DNA of 17,719 bases from Eimeria necatrix (GCF_000499385.1 NW_013654288.1:15001-32719); one strand, 5' to 3'. Counted from the first letter of the stretch, positions 1-8,735 are shown. The notes: a model not told the origin generated them from the sequence alone. Numbers and translations: made by a program.

Positions 1-360
1 CGAATTGTAGGTGTCTTTCTCCTTGAGTCTCCCCGGAAAGTCTCGGCTCGCCTCATTTCTTTGTGTTACTTTCGATTTGAACTGCAGCAGCAGCTGCTGC
101 TGCTGCTGCAGCACTTCCCTTCTCTTCTTTTCTCTCTCTGCAACTAAACTCTTTTCCTTTCTCTTTAAGTTGCTTCTTCGCAGCAGCTAACAGACAACTG
201 CAGCAACAACGCTAAGCCCTGCTGCCCACTCACTGGATCTCCCCTGCAGCAGCAGCAGCAGCAGCAGCAGCAGCGGCGGCTGCAGCATCTTCGGCAGTGG
301 CAGCAACATCTTCAGCAGCAGCAGCAGAAGCTCTAGCAGCAGCAGCGGGAGCAACACTTT

Positions 361-396
<36 letters not shown>

Positions 397-841
397 CATT
401 CGCAGCAGCACGCTGGCGCAGCTGCTGCAGCACCTGCTGCGGCAGTAGCAGCACCATCGGCAGCAGCTGCAGCACAGTTTGCCAACGCGGCAGCAGCATT
501 AGCTGCAGCAGCAACAGCAGCCGCTGCAGCACCGCCTGCTGCAGGAGCAACAGCAGCGGCTGCTGCCCCATCTGCTGCACAAGCAGCAGCGTCTGCTGCA
601 GCAGCGCTCAGCAGCAGCTGCTGCAGCGCTCTGTGCAGCAGCAGCAAGCGCAGCGGCTGCAGCCCCTCTGCCGCAGCAGTTGCTGCCTCTCCTCTGCTGC
701 AGCAGCTTCAGCAGCACTTGCTGCAGCGCTGTCTGCTGCAGCAGGCGCGGCAGCAGCTGCTGCAGCGCGGCCTGCTGCAGCAGCTGAGCAGCAGCAGCTG
801 CAGCAGCAAACTGGGGAGCGTCGGGGCCCCCGAATGCCGCG
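1..841. repeat. 5' flank, mainly CAG/CTG trinucleotide repeat, no supported gene
   Basis: The first 80 bases are unremarkable mixed sequence. A CAG/CTG palindromic patch lies at about 83-112. A pyrimidine-rich tract (C/T almost throughout) runs from about 113 to 175 and could be promoter-like or the end of an intron. From about 246 to 800 the sequence is nearly continuous CAG-type repeat with scattered substitutions, leaving several frames open on both strands. None of these frames contains a non-repeat segment with protein-like composition, so I call no gene. An upstream non-coding or small coding exon of the following coiled-coil gene cannot be excluded. Confidence 0.7.
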
Positions 842-898
842 ATGGACTACCAGGGGGCCCCCCTCGGGGCTCCCGGCGGGCGGGCCCGGGAGCGGTCC

Positions 899-949
<51 letters not shown>

Positions 950-1139
950 CGGAAGCTGCGGCCAGACGACCGGCTAGTCACCAGCATTTTGGCTGGAACT
1001 AAAAGCTACTGGGAAGCTCTTGAAGAGCTGCGGCAGCTAGCTGGGGAGCTAGCCAAAGAAAACAGTTTGCTGCGGGACAAAGCAGCAGCACAAGGGACTT
1101 TGCTGCAGCAGCGGGAGGCGGAGCAGCGGCAGCAGCGGC

Positions 1140-1176
<37 letters not shown>

Positions 1177-1934
1177 CGCGGCGGCGGCGGCGCGCGCGCT
1201 GCAGCAGGAAAACGCGGAGCTGCGGCGGGAAGCAGCAGCAGCAGCAGCAGCAAAGCAGGAGCTGCAGCAACTCGCGCAGCAACTCGACAGACACAGAACA
1301 GAAAGTGAAAGAAAAAGCAATTTGCTGCTGCAGCAGCAAAAAGAAGTGGAGCGGCTGCAGGGGGAGCTGCAGCGCAGCAGCGCAGCAGCAGCAGGGCTGG
1401 CGCAGCGGGCCGAGCTGCTGCAGCAGCAGCTAGCAGCAGCAGCAGCAAAACGCAACATGCTGGTCTCGAAGGTGAAGCAGGAAATGAAAGACATAAAAGC
1501 TGCTGCTGCTGCTGCTCGCGAGGCGCTGCAGCAGCAGCTGGACAGCGCCGAGGAGAAAGTTGCTGCAGCAGAAAGAGCAGCAGCAGCACAACTAGCAGCA
1601 AAAGAAAGACAAATCCGCGCGCTGCAGCAAGCAGCAGCAGCAGATGAGTCCCAAATGAACTACTGCAGCAAAAGACAAGAAGAGCTGGAGCGGCAAGCAG
1701 CAAAGCTGCGCGCGCTGCTGCAGCAGCAAGCCGAACGCGCAGCAGCAGACGCAGCAAACTCCGACAGCAAACTGCAGCAGCTCGAGAACCAGCTCGAAGC
1801 AGCAGCAAAACTCAAGCAGCAAACTGCAGCAGAGAGCAGCAGCCTCCGAGCAGCAAACTGCGCCCTCAAGAAGCAGCTTGCTGCAGCAGAAGACAGGGCC
1901 CGCACGCTCCAGACCAATGCCCAGAAGGCCCAGG

Positions 1935-1984
<50 letters not shown>

Positions 1985-2079
1985 GGTTGTGTTCGCAGGG
2001 CTGCTGCTGCGCTGCTGCACGTTTGCATTTGCTGCTGCTGCGCATGCAGCGCTTCTGGTTCTTCCTATGCTTCTGCCGG

Positions 2080-2114
<35 letters not shown>

Positions 2115-3612
2115 CCCCTGTGCTGCTTCTCTGCTGCTGCCGCGGCTGCTGCAGCAGCAGCAGCAGCAGCTGCTGCTGCTGCGGCAGCAGCTGCCCGCAG
2201 CTGCCGGAGACGTTCATTTGGGTTTTTTGCTTCTACAGATTTGTGCATTTCAGTGTCTGTACAGCTCAGCAGCAGCAAACTTGCTGCTAGGAATGTTTGC
2301 TGCGTTGCTGCTTGCTGCTGAAGGAGCTTCTTGCTGCTGCTTGCTGCTGCTTGCTGCTGCTTGCTGCTGCTTGCTGCTGCTTGCTGCTGCTTGCTTCTGG
2401 GCCTTTCTTGCTCTTTTGTTTTTTGCTTCTTTGCTGCTGCTGCTGCATCTTCTTCCTTTTCGTGTTTTTGCCCTTTTGTCTCATGCTGCACCGTTGCCTC
2501 GCTAAACCCTAAACCCTAAACCCTAAACCCTAAACCCTGAACGCTTCCCTATGAGCTGTTTGCTGCTGTTGCTGCTGCAGAGCCAGCTCAAAGAAGCGGA
2601 GCGGGAAGCAGCAGCAGCAGCAGCACGGGAAGCAGACGCAGCAGCAGAGCGGGACCGGCTGCAGCAGGAGCTGGCAGCAGTGCAGGAAGCAGCAGCAGCA
2701 GCAGCAGCAAAAGAAAGGAAGCAAAGACAAGAAATAGAAAATGCTCTTCAAGGAGATTACACTCGAGCGCAGCAAGAGCTGGCGAGAGCAGCAGCAGAGC
2801 TGCGGGGGGAGCGGAACAAGTTTGCTGCGCTGCAGCTGCAGCAGCAGCAGCAGCAGCAGCAGCTGCAGCAGCTGCAGCAGGCCGACGCCAAGCTGCAGCA
2901 ACTCAGCCTCCCCTTCTCCAGAATCAAATCTGCTTTTGCTGCTCTCACTGGACAGCTAGCTGCTGATGATCTCCAGCTAGCTGCTGGAGTTTGCCAGGCC
3001 CTCAGGGACTTCGCAGAGGCCAGGCAGGACCTCCAGGTGACTCCCCAGCTAGCTAGCTAGCTAGCTAGCTAGCCAGATGCCAGCTAGCTAGCTAGCTAGC
3101 CAGACGCCAGCTAGCTAGCTAACTAGCTAGATAGCCAGCCACCAGCTAGCTAACTAGCTAGATAGCCAGCCACCAGCTAGCTAGCTAGCTAGCTAGCTAG
3201 CCAGCCTCCAGCTAGCTAGCTAGCTAGCTAGCTAACTAGATGGTGGCTGGCTACAAACTTGTAGCCTACCCTAGCTAGCTAGCGAGCTAGCTAGCCAGAC
3301 CTATGTAGCTGCCTACGTACCGGAGCTAGCTAGCTAGGTAGCCTAACTGCTAGCTAGCTAGCTATCCAAACAGCTAGCTAGCTATCCAAACAGCTAGCTA
3401 GCTATCCAAACAGCCAGCTAGCTAGCTAGCTAGCTAGCTAGCTAGCCAAGCAGCTAGTTAGCTGGTTATCCGAACATCTTTCTAGCTAGCTAACCAAACA
3501 TTTAGCTAGATAGCTAGCCAAGATTTAGCTAGCTAGCTAGCTGGAGCCGCTGCTGCTTCTCGGAGAGATACTTGTGCTGCGGGTGTTGCCACACGGGTTA
3601 TACACTTGGCGT

Positions 3613-3663
<51 letters not shown>

Positions 3664-4729
3664 AGGCGCAAGAAGCAGCTCTGAGCTCGCTGCAGCTGCA
3701 GATGGAGGCCGTGAAGCGCGAAGCAGAAGCAGGAGCAGCAGCAGCAGCAAAACTGGAAGCAGCAAATGAAGAACTGGAGTCTCTGAAAGCAGCAGGAGAG
3801 CAGCTAGCAGCAGAAATGAGGAAGCTGGGGGACCAGCACACAGCTTTGCTGCTGGAGAAGGAGCAGCAGCAGCAGCAGCACAGCAGCAGGCTGCAGCAGC
3901 TGCAGCAGCAGAAGGAGGAGGGCGAGCAGCAGCTCAAGAAGCAGGCTGCTGCTGCTGCTGCAGCAGCAGCAGACCGGCAGCAGCACCTGCAGCAGCAGCT
4001 AGACGCAGCAAACAAAAGGGCAGCAGCGCTGCAGCAGCAGAAAGAAGACACAGAAAAAGAGCTGCAAGAAACCCGCCGGCAGGCCGACAGCGCAGCAGCA
4101 GCAGCAGCAGCTGCTGCTGCTGCTGCTGCTGCTGCGCTGCAGCGGCGTGAGGCGGAACTGGAGGACCTGCAGCAGCAGCTGCAGCAGCAGCAGAAGCAGC
4201 TTGCAAACCTACAGACGAAGATCGAGGAGGAGACACAAGCAGCAGCAGAAAGAGACAAGAAAGCAAACAGGGAGCAGCAGCAGCTGCAGCAGCAGCTGCA
4301 GCAGCTCGCTGCAGCAAAGGACACTGAAGCGAAGAAGGCGGAAAGACTGCAGCACGAGGTAGAAGAACAGCAGCAGCAGCAGCAGCAGCAGAAGCAAAAG
4401 CTGGAGACACAGCTCAAGGAGAGGCAGCAGCAAATTGAAGAGCTAGAGGAGCAGTGCAGGAAGCAGCAGCAGCAAATGCAGCAGCAGCAGCAGCAGCAAC
4501 GCGAGGACCAGGAGCAGAAGGAGAAGAAGCACCAGCAGCAGCTGCAGCAGCTGCAACAGCAGCTGCAGCAGAAGGTCGAAGAGCTGCAGCAGGATATCAA
4601 GAAGCAGCAGCAGCAGCAGCAGCGTGAAGCTGAGGACCACAAACAGCAACTGCAGCAGCTGCAGCACCAGCTGGACTTGGCGAAGAAGGAAGCAGCAGAC
4701 CAGCAGCAGCAGCACGAGCAGCAGCAGAA

Positions 4730-4762
<33 letters not shown>

Positions 4763-5398
4763 GCAGCAGCAAGAAAAGGAAGCGGAACAAAACAAGGCAC
4801 TGGATGCTGCTCGGGCTGAGGCCTCGAAGCTGCAGGAGGAGCTGGGGGCGGTGCAGCAGCAGCTGCGAGAGGCGCAGCAGCAGCTGCAGCAGCAGCAGCG
4901 GGAGGCGCAGCAGCAGCAGCAGCAGCAGCAAAAGGAACTGGAGACCAAAAGCAATATGATAGAAAGTGCTAAACAAAAATATGCAGATTTAGCAACTAAA
5001 CATAATGAACTTGTGAAGAAGTTTAATGCTGCAGTGGCAATGGAGAAGGAGCAGCGCAGCAAAGGCGACGAAGCAGCAGCAGCAGCAGCAGCAGCTGCTG
5101 CTATAGCTGAGGAGAAGCAGCAAGCAGCAGCCACTGCGGAGCAGCAGCTGCAGCAGACGCAGCAGCAACTCGCAGCACTGCAGAAGGAGCTAAGTGAAGC
5201 AAAAGCAGCAGCAAAGAAGGCAGAGGAAGCCCAGAAGGCAGCAGAGAAAAAGGCTGCTGCTGCTGCTGCTGCTGCACCTGCAGCAACTGCAGCAGCAGCA
5301 AAAGCAGCCCCACCAAAAGCTGCTGCCAAGGCAAAGGCTGCTGCGCCCAAGGCAAAGGCCCCAGCCCCTCCTCCGCCGGCGGATGGTAAGTTTCACAA

Positions 5399-5458
<60 letters not shown>

Positions 5459-5583
5459 AGAGTGCTGCTAGTGTTGCTGTTGCTGCTGCTGCTGCTGCTG
5501 CTGGTGCTGCTGTTGCTGCAGCAACAGCTTGCATTCTAGCCTTCTGCAGCCTTCCTAGTAGATGGGCGGCTGCTTGTCTGCTT

Positions 5584-5614
<31 letters not shown>

Positions 5615-5662
5615 TTTGATCTTTTTGTGAGCTGCTGCTGCACGTGTGCCTGCAGAACCCGA

Positions 5663-5695
<33 letters not shown>

Positions 5696-5849
5696 TCCTG
5701 CGGAGAGCTCCGGCGGATTCTTTTCTTGGTTTGGCGGCGGCACTGCAGCAGCAGAACCTGCAGCAGCAGAGGAGGCAGCAGCAGCAGCAGCAGACAGTGA
5801 GCCTGCTGCTGCTGCAGAGCCAGCCAGCAGCGGCTGGAGCCTCTGGTAA
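842..5849 (+). CDS. Large Ala/Gln-rich coiled-coil protein, four exons, about 1153 residues
   Basis: Proposed exons: 842-1933, 2581-3036, 3666-5385, 5656-5849. The first two junctions are phase 0 and the third phase 1, and all keep one reading frame. Donors are GTCCGC, GTGACT and a consensus GTAAGT at 5386; acceptors end in TGCAG. The start is the ATG in GCGATGG before the first protein-like sequence (RLVTSILAGTKSYWEALEEL, residues about 45-64). Nearly all of residues 50-1030 is heptad-like coiled coil rich in Leu, Gln, Ala, Glu and Lys (for example LQQQLQQLQ blocks in exon 3). Residues about 1035-1088 form a Lys/Ala/Pro-rich tail. The last exon holds an aromatic/glycine motif, GGFFSWFGGG, and ends in GWSLW. 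No catalytic domain, signal peptide or membrane segment is visible. A structural or scaffold role is inferred only from the coil. The stop TAA at 5847 is the first bases of a telomere-like array. I do not recognise a named family; low-complexity coils give misleading matches to myosin-like proteins. The first exon is the least certain part. Confidence 0.78.
2331..2390 (+). repeat. Six exact tandem copies of TTGCTGCTGC
   Basis: The 10-bp unit is repeated six times without a mismatch inside intron 1 of the coiled-coil gene. It is a longer-period derivative of the CTG repeat (three triplets plus one base), so it shifts frame in each copy and cannot be a coding homopolymer. Confidence 0.9.
2503..2537 (+). 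repeat. Interstitial telomere-like array (AAACCCT)5, intronic
   Basis: About five perfect AAACCCT units lie 44 bp upstream of the exon 2 acceptor of the coiled-coil gene. The orientation is C-rich on the sense strand. It is far too short, and too internal, to be a chromosome end. Confidence 0.92.
3037..3665 (+). other. Intron 2 of the coiled-coil gene, mostly GCTA repeat
   Basis: This 629-bp phase 0 intron starts GTGACTCC after the exon end CTCCAG and closes with a CTG run and CTGCAG. About 490 bp of it (roughly 3048-3542) is GCTA tetranucleotide repeat. That repeat puts TAG in every frame every 12 bases, so the block cannot be translated and must be removed. Confidence 0.8.
3048..3542. repeat. 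GCTA/TAGC tetranucleotide block with higher-order units
   Basis: GCTAGCTA runs are interrupted by longer repeated units. One is a unit carrying GATAGCCAGCCACCAGCTAG, seen twice around 3129-3180. Another is a 20-bp unit ending GCTATCCAAACA, repeated three times in tandem at about 3352-3412. GCTA is self-complementary as TAGC, so each strand can fold on itself. The island at 3249-3266 forms a perfect 7-bp stem with a 4-base loop (GGCTACA/TGTAGCC). Confidence 0.9.
5386..5655 (+). other. Intron 3 of the coiled-coil gene
   Basis: This 270-bp phase 1 intron has a consensus GTAAGT donor and a GTGCCTGCAG acceptor. It contains CTG runs at about 5401-5453 and 5584-5612. Splicing joins the last G of exon 3 to AA of exon 4 to make a Glu codon, and the downstream frame (EPEAAA then the GGFFSWFGGG motif) is protein-like. 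Confidence 0.8.
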
Positions 5850-5874
5850 ACCCTAAACCCTAAACCCTAAACCC
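5847..5874 (+). repeat. Interstitial telomere-like array at the stop codon of the coiled-coil gene
   Basis: Four TAAACCC units start exactly at the stop codon, so the terminal TAA is part of the first unit. The array therefore occupies the beginning of the 3' untranslated region. Confidence 0.9.
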
Positions 5875-5980
5875 TAGACCCTCTTTTTGGCTGCGAGCTC
5901 GTAGATTTTAAAGACTCATATTTAGACTTTTGAATATGCTAGAAAAGCTGTAGCAGCAAATCAGATAGGTAGAAGCAGCA

Positions 5981-6029
<49 letters not shown>
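5981..6029 (+). repeat. CAG trinucleotide run
   Basis: About 15 CAG triplets in a non-coding setting, 130 bp past the stop codon of the coiled-coil gene, directly followed by the A-rich block. Confidence 0.9.
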
Positions 6030-6030
<1 letters not shown>

Positions 6031-6316
6031 ACAGACAAAAAAGAAAGAACTAAAAGAAATTAAAAAGGAAACAAATACAGAAAAGGAAGCAAAAGGAAAA
6101 AGAAAAAGAAATAAAAGAAAGAAGACAGTGAGGCTGCTGCTGGAGGATAAAAGGAAATTGAAAAGGAAAAAGAAATAAAAGAAATAAAAAAGAAATTAAA
6201 CAAAAAAAGAAATAAGAAATAAATAAAAAGAAATAAAAAAATAAAAAGAAATAAAAAGAAATAAAAAAGAAATAAAAAGAAATAAAAGGAAATGAAAAAG
6301 AAATGAAAAAAGATAC
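6030..6316 (+). repeat. A-rich [13 protein letters not shown] purine-strand repeat
   Basis: Irregular units of AAAAAGAAAT and AAATAAAAAG run for nearly 290 bp, making the plus strand almost all purine. One short CTG island (about 6130-6142) interrupts it. The opposite strand has long open frames of Phe/Ser/Leu, which I treat as shadows. Confidence 0.88.
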
Positions 6317-6318
6317 TT

Positions 6319-6512
6319 GAGGGTCTGCTGCAGCAGCGCTGCTGCTCCTGCAGCAGCAGACTGCAGCAGAACAGCTTCTGGGCTTTTGCTGCTGCAGAGG
6401 GTCTGCTGCAGCAGTGCTGCTGCTGCTGCTGCTGCTGCAGCAGCAGTGATGCTGCTGCTGCTGCTGCTGCTGCAGCAAGCTGCAGCAGAACAGCTTCTTC
6501 ACTTTTGTTGCT
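6319..6512 (+). repeat. Imperfect tandem duplication of a CTG/CAG segment
   Basis: Copy one (about 6319-6396) and copy two (about 6398-6512) both start GAGGGTCTGCTGCAGCAG and both end CTGCAGCAGAACAGCTTCT, followed by CTTTTG and CTG or similar. The second copy is lengthened by an extra CTG run in the middle. It sits between two A-rich blocks. Confidence 0.75.
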
Positions 6513-6540
6513 GCCTTTGCCATGTAGATACACCTGAAAA

Positions 6541-6722
6541 GAGCTGAAGAGACGAAAAACAAAAAGACAAAAAGTGAATTAAAAGAAAACAAGAAAGAAA
6601 CAAAAAAGAAAACAAAAAAGAAACAAAAAAGAAACAAAAAAGAAAGAAAAAGAAACAAAAAAGAAAACAAAAAAGAAACAAAAAGAAGATTAAAAAGAGA
6701 CAAAAAGGAAGATAAAAGACAC
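6541..6722 (+). repeat. A-rich [16 protein letters not shown] repeat
   Basis: Units of roughly 11-12 bases of the form AAAAAAGAAACA repeat over about 180 bp. It is related to the 6030-6316 block but carries C in place of T. No gene is visible. Confidence 0.88.
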
Positions 6723-6773
6723 ACAGAAAGGGGAATGGACCAATGGTCTCTTGCGCGTCGCACCTTTGCATTC

Positions 6774-7368
6774 CTAGCTAGCTAGCTAGCTAGCTAGCTA
6801 GCTAGCTATATAGCTAGTTGAATAGGTAGCTAGCTAGCTGCATAGCTAGCCAGCTAGCTAGATATGTAGCTAGCTAGCTAGCTAGTTAGATAGCTGGCTC
6901 CAAGTTGGTGAGTTAGCTCGCTGGCCAGACAGCCACCAGCTAGCTAGATAATTAGACATCCACCAGCTAGCCAGCCAGCTAGCTAGCTAGCTAGCCAGCT
7001 AGCTAGCCAGCTAGCTAGCTAGCCGGCTGACTAGCTAGCTTAGCAGACAGTAGCTAGCTGGGTGGCGGGCCAAACGAGGGTTGCTGCTTCTAGATCCTAC
7101 AGCCCCAGTTAGAGGGCTGCAGTCCTCTCTGGCTAGCTGGCTAGCTAGCTAGCTAGCTAGCCAGCCAGCCAATCGGCAATCTAGCAGGCTAGCTAGCTAA
7201 CTGGCTAGCCAGCGAGCAAGCCGATTGGCTCTCTAGCTGGCTAGCTGGCTAGCTAGCTAGCTAGCCAATTGGCTGTCTGGCTGGCTAGCCACCTGTCTAG
7301 TTGGCTAGCTGGTTGGCTAGCTGGCTAGCTAGCTGGCTAGCTGGCTGGCTAGCTAACTGGCTAGCTTG
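6774..7368. repeat. GCTA tetranucleotide desert, second copy type
   Basis: About 600 bp of GCTA/TAGC and GGCTAGCT variants, like the block in intron 2 of the coiled-coil gene but here intergenic. TAG occurs in every frame. Two non-repeat islands (about 7072-7132, and 7369-7448 just beyond the block) each contain a short stem-loop: 7100-7105 with 7114-7119, and 7400-7406 with 7413-7419. Confidence 0.9.
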
Positions 7369-7446
7369 CAATGCCTCGTTGGCGGCGTCGCTAGCTGTCC
7401 CTCCCTAGTTAAAGGGAGGTGTGTATCGCGCCTTGACTATACGACC

Positions 7447-7522
7447 AAAACCCTAAACCCTAAACCCTAAACCCTAAACCCTAAACCCTGGAGTCTAAAC
7501 CCTAAACCCAAACCCTAAACCC
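7447..7522 (+). repeat. Interstitial telomere-like array (AAACCCT)
   Basis: About nine AAACCCT units, perfect at first and then degenerate (AAACCCA, AAACCCC), in intergenic DNA. It is C-rich on the plus strand. Confidence 0.92.
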
Positions 7523-7591
7523 CACCGCAGCAAAACAAATTAATTAAAGTAATAAATAAAATTATCAAATAAACCCCCTCAAAGCAACTCA

Positions 7592-7712
7592 GAGGGGCTG
7601 GGGGCCCCCAAGGTCACCTGGGGACCCCAGGGGGGCCCCCAGGGGCCCCCTCGAGGCTTCTACGGGCCCCCAGGGGCCCCTGGGGGCCCCCAGGGGCCCC
7701 TGGGGGGCCCCT
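7592..7712. repeat. GGGGCCCC palindromic cluster, first block
   Basis: Dense GGGGCCCC and GGGGGCCCCC palindromes separated mostly by CA or CT, for example CCCCCAGGGGCCCCTGGGGG. Each motif is its own reverse complement, so the strand can fold into G/C hairpins. It ends abruptly at AT-rich sequence around 7713. Confidence 0.88.
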
Positions 7713-7822
7713 TGGTCTTTAAGCCTTTAATTAGTATTTAAAAAATAGTTTTGTGTCAATTAAAGTTCAAAGAAAATCAAATTTGAAGGACTGGCTGGCT
7801 GCAGTTTGCTGGGACCCCAGCC

Positions 7823-7837
7823 GCAGCAGCAGCAACC

Positions 7838-7873
<36 letters not shown>
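7823..7873 (+). repeat. CAG trinucleotide run
   Basis: About 14 CAG triplets with two CCG/CAA interruptions between the two GGGGCCCC blocks. A serine-rich open frame across it has no protein-like flanks. Confidence 0.85.
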
Positions 7874-7874
<1 letters not shown>

Positions 7875-7938
7875 AGTTTCAGCGACCACGCAGGTACTTT
7901 TTGGGTCATTTTTGCTGCTTCTTTGCTGCTTTTCAAGG

Positions 7939-8260
7939 GACTCCTTGGGGGCCCCCGGGCCTCCTTGGGGGCCCCTGTGGGGCCCCAGGGTTCTGCAGCT
8001 TTTCTGCTGCCAGGGGCCCCCTGAGGGCCCCTGGGGCCCCCAGGGGCCCCCATGGCTCTGCTCTGGAAGGGTACTGGGGCCCTTCTTAGGGGGCCCCTAG
8101 GGGCCAAAAATCGGACCCTCCTGGGGGCCCCCATGAGGGGGGCCCCCAAGGGGGCCCTCCGTGAGCTGGGGGGCCCCCGGGGGGCCCCCCATTGGGCAAC
8201 AAGGGGGGCCCTTTACAAACAGGGGCCCCCTATCTCGTGTGCGCCCATTTGGTGGGGCCC
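7939..8260. repeat. GGGGCCCC palindromic cluster, second block
   Basis: At least fifteen GGGGCCCC or GGGGGCCC elements at irregular spacing of about 10-25 bp. It lies directly upstream of the CTG run and start codon of the ten-exon gene, so it may be in that gene's promoter or 5' leader. It is stop-poor on both strands, which creates spurious Gly/Pro-rich frames. Confidence 0.85.
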
Positions 8261-8299
8261 CCCTGCCCACTGTCCCGCTGCTGCTGCTGCTGCCAGTCG

Positions 8300-8336
<37 letters not shown>

Positions 8337-8337
<1 letters not shown>

Positions 8338-8691
8338 TGCATACGCATACAAGAGGCCGCAGCAGGAATAGACTGCAGCAGCAAACGGCGCGGGGGCTGC
8401 TGCTGCGCCGCCACCTTCGCTTCTTCTTCTTGAAGGTTCATCCAGGTGAGGGTTCAGCAGCAGCGGCTGCTGCTGCTGCTGCTGCTGCTGCTGCCGCTGC
8501 TGCTGCTGCTGCTGCTGCTGGTGCCATCGCAGCAGCAGCGGCGGCGGCACCAGATGGGCTGGAACAGCAGCAGAAGCAGCGGCAGCAGCACCTACAGCAG
8601 CAGCAGCAGCACCTACAGCAGCAGCAGCAGCAGCAAACTGCCACCACTAGCCATACCCCAGCACGAGCCTTACAAACACCTCAAACAAACT

Positions 8692-8735
<44 letters not shown>

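Larger units (their letters stand above)
1934..2580 (+). other. Intron 1 of the coiled-coil gene
   Basis: This 647-bp intron lies between exon 1 (ending GCCCAG) and exon 2 (starting AGCCAGCTC), phase 0. It begins with a CTG run at 1939-1984 and has further CTG/CAG patches at 2075-2200. It then has six exact copies of the 10-mer TTGCTGCTGC at 2331-2390 and about five telomere-like AAACCCT units at 2503-2537. It ends in CTGCTGCAG. The donor GTCCGC is weak, but no other donor nearby restores the frame as cleanly. Confidence 0.7.
5850..8336. other. Intergenic repeat region between the coiled-coil gene and the ten-exon gene
   Basis: I see no supportable gene here. Open frames exist only where CAG/CTG, GGGGCCCC or A-rich repeats lack stops. 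In order it contains: mixed AT-rich sequence at 5875-5980, a CAG run, an A-rich block, a duplicated CTG/CAG segment, a second A-rich block, a GCTA block, a telomere-like array, AT-rich sequence at about 7527-7590, GGGGCCCC palindromes split by a CAG run, and a CTG run ending at the start codon of the next gene. The promoters of both flanking same-strand transcripts must lie partly within it, but I can identify no specific element. Confidence 0.75.

Noticed and set aside
297..977. 226-codon plus-strand open frame in the 5' flank
   Set aside because: It is almost pure CAG-derived Ala/Ser/Gln/Cys with no protein-like segment, and it overlaps the first exon of the coiled-coil gene in another frame.
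3048..3542. CRISPR-like array in the GCTA block
   Set aside because: There is no constant repeat with unique spacers of uniform size, and the setting is a eukaryotic intron of simple repeat.
3533..5350. 605-codon minus-strand open frame rich in Ser, Cys and Ala
   Set aside because: It is the antisense shadow of exon 3 of the coiled-coil gene; the CAG repeat lacks stops on both strands. Poly-Cys runs are implausible.
6050..6771. Minus-strand Phe/Leu/Ser-rich frames resembling a membrane protein
   Set aside because: They are translations of A-rich simple repeats with stop-free stretches by chance; the apparent hydrophobicity is only TTT/TTC/TTA repeats.
7753..8149. Open frames over the GGGGCCCC region on both strands
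   Set aside because: They are Gly/Pro-rich translations of palindromic repeat, with no splice-consistent link to the ten-exon gene.
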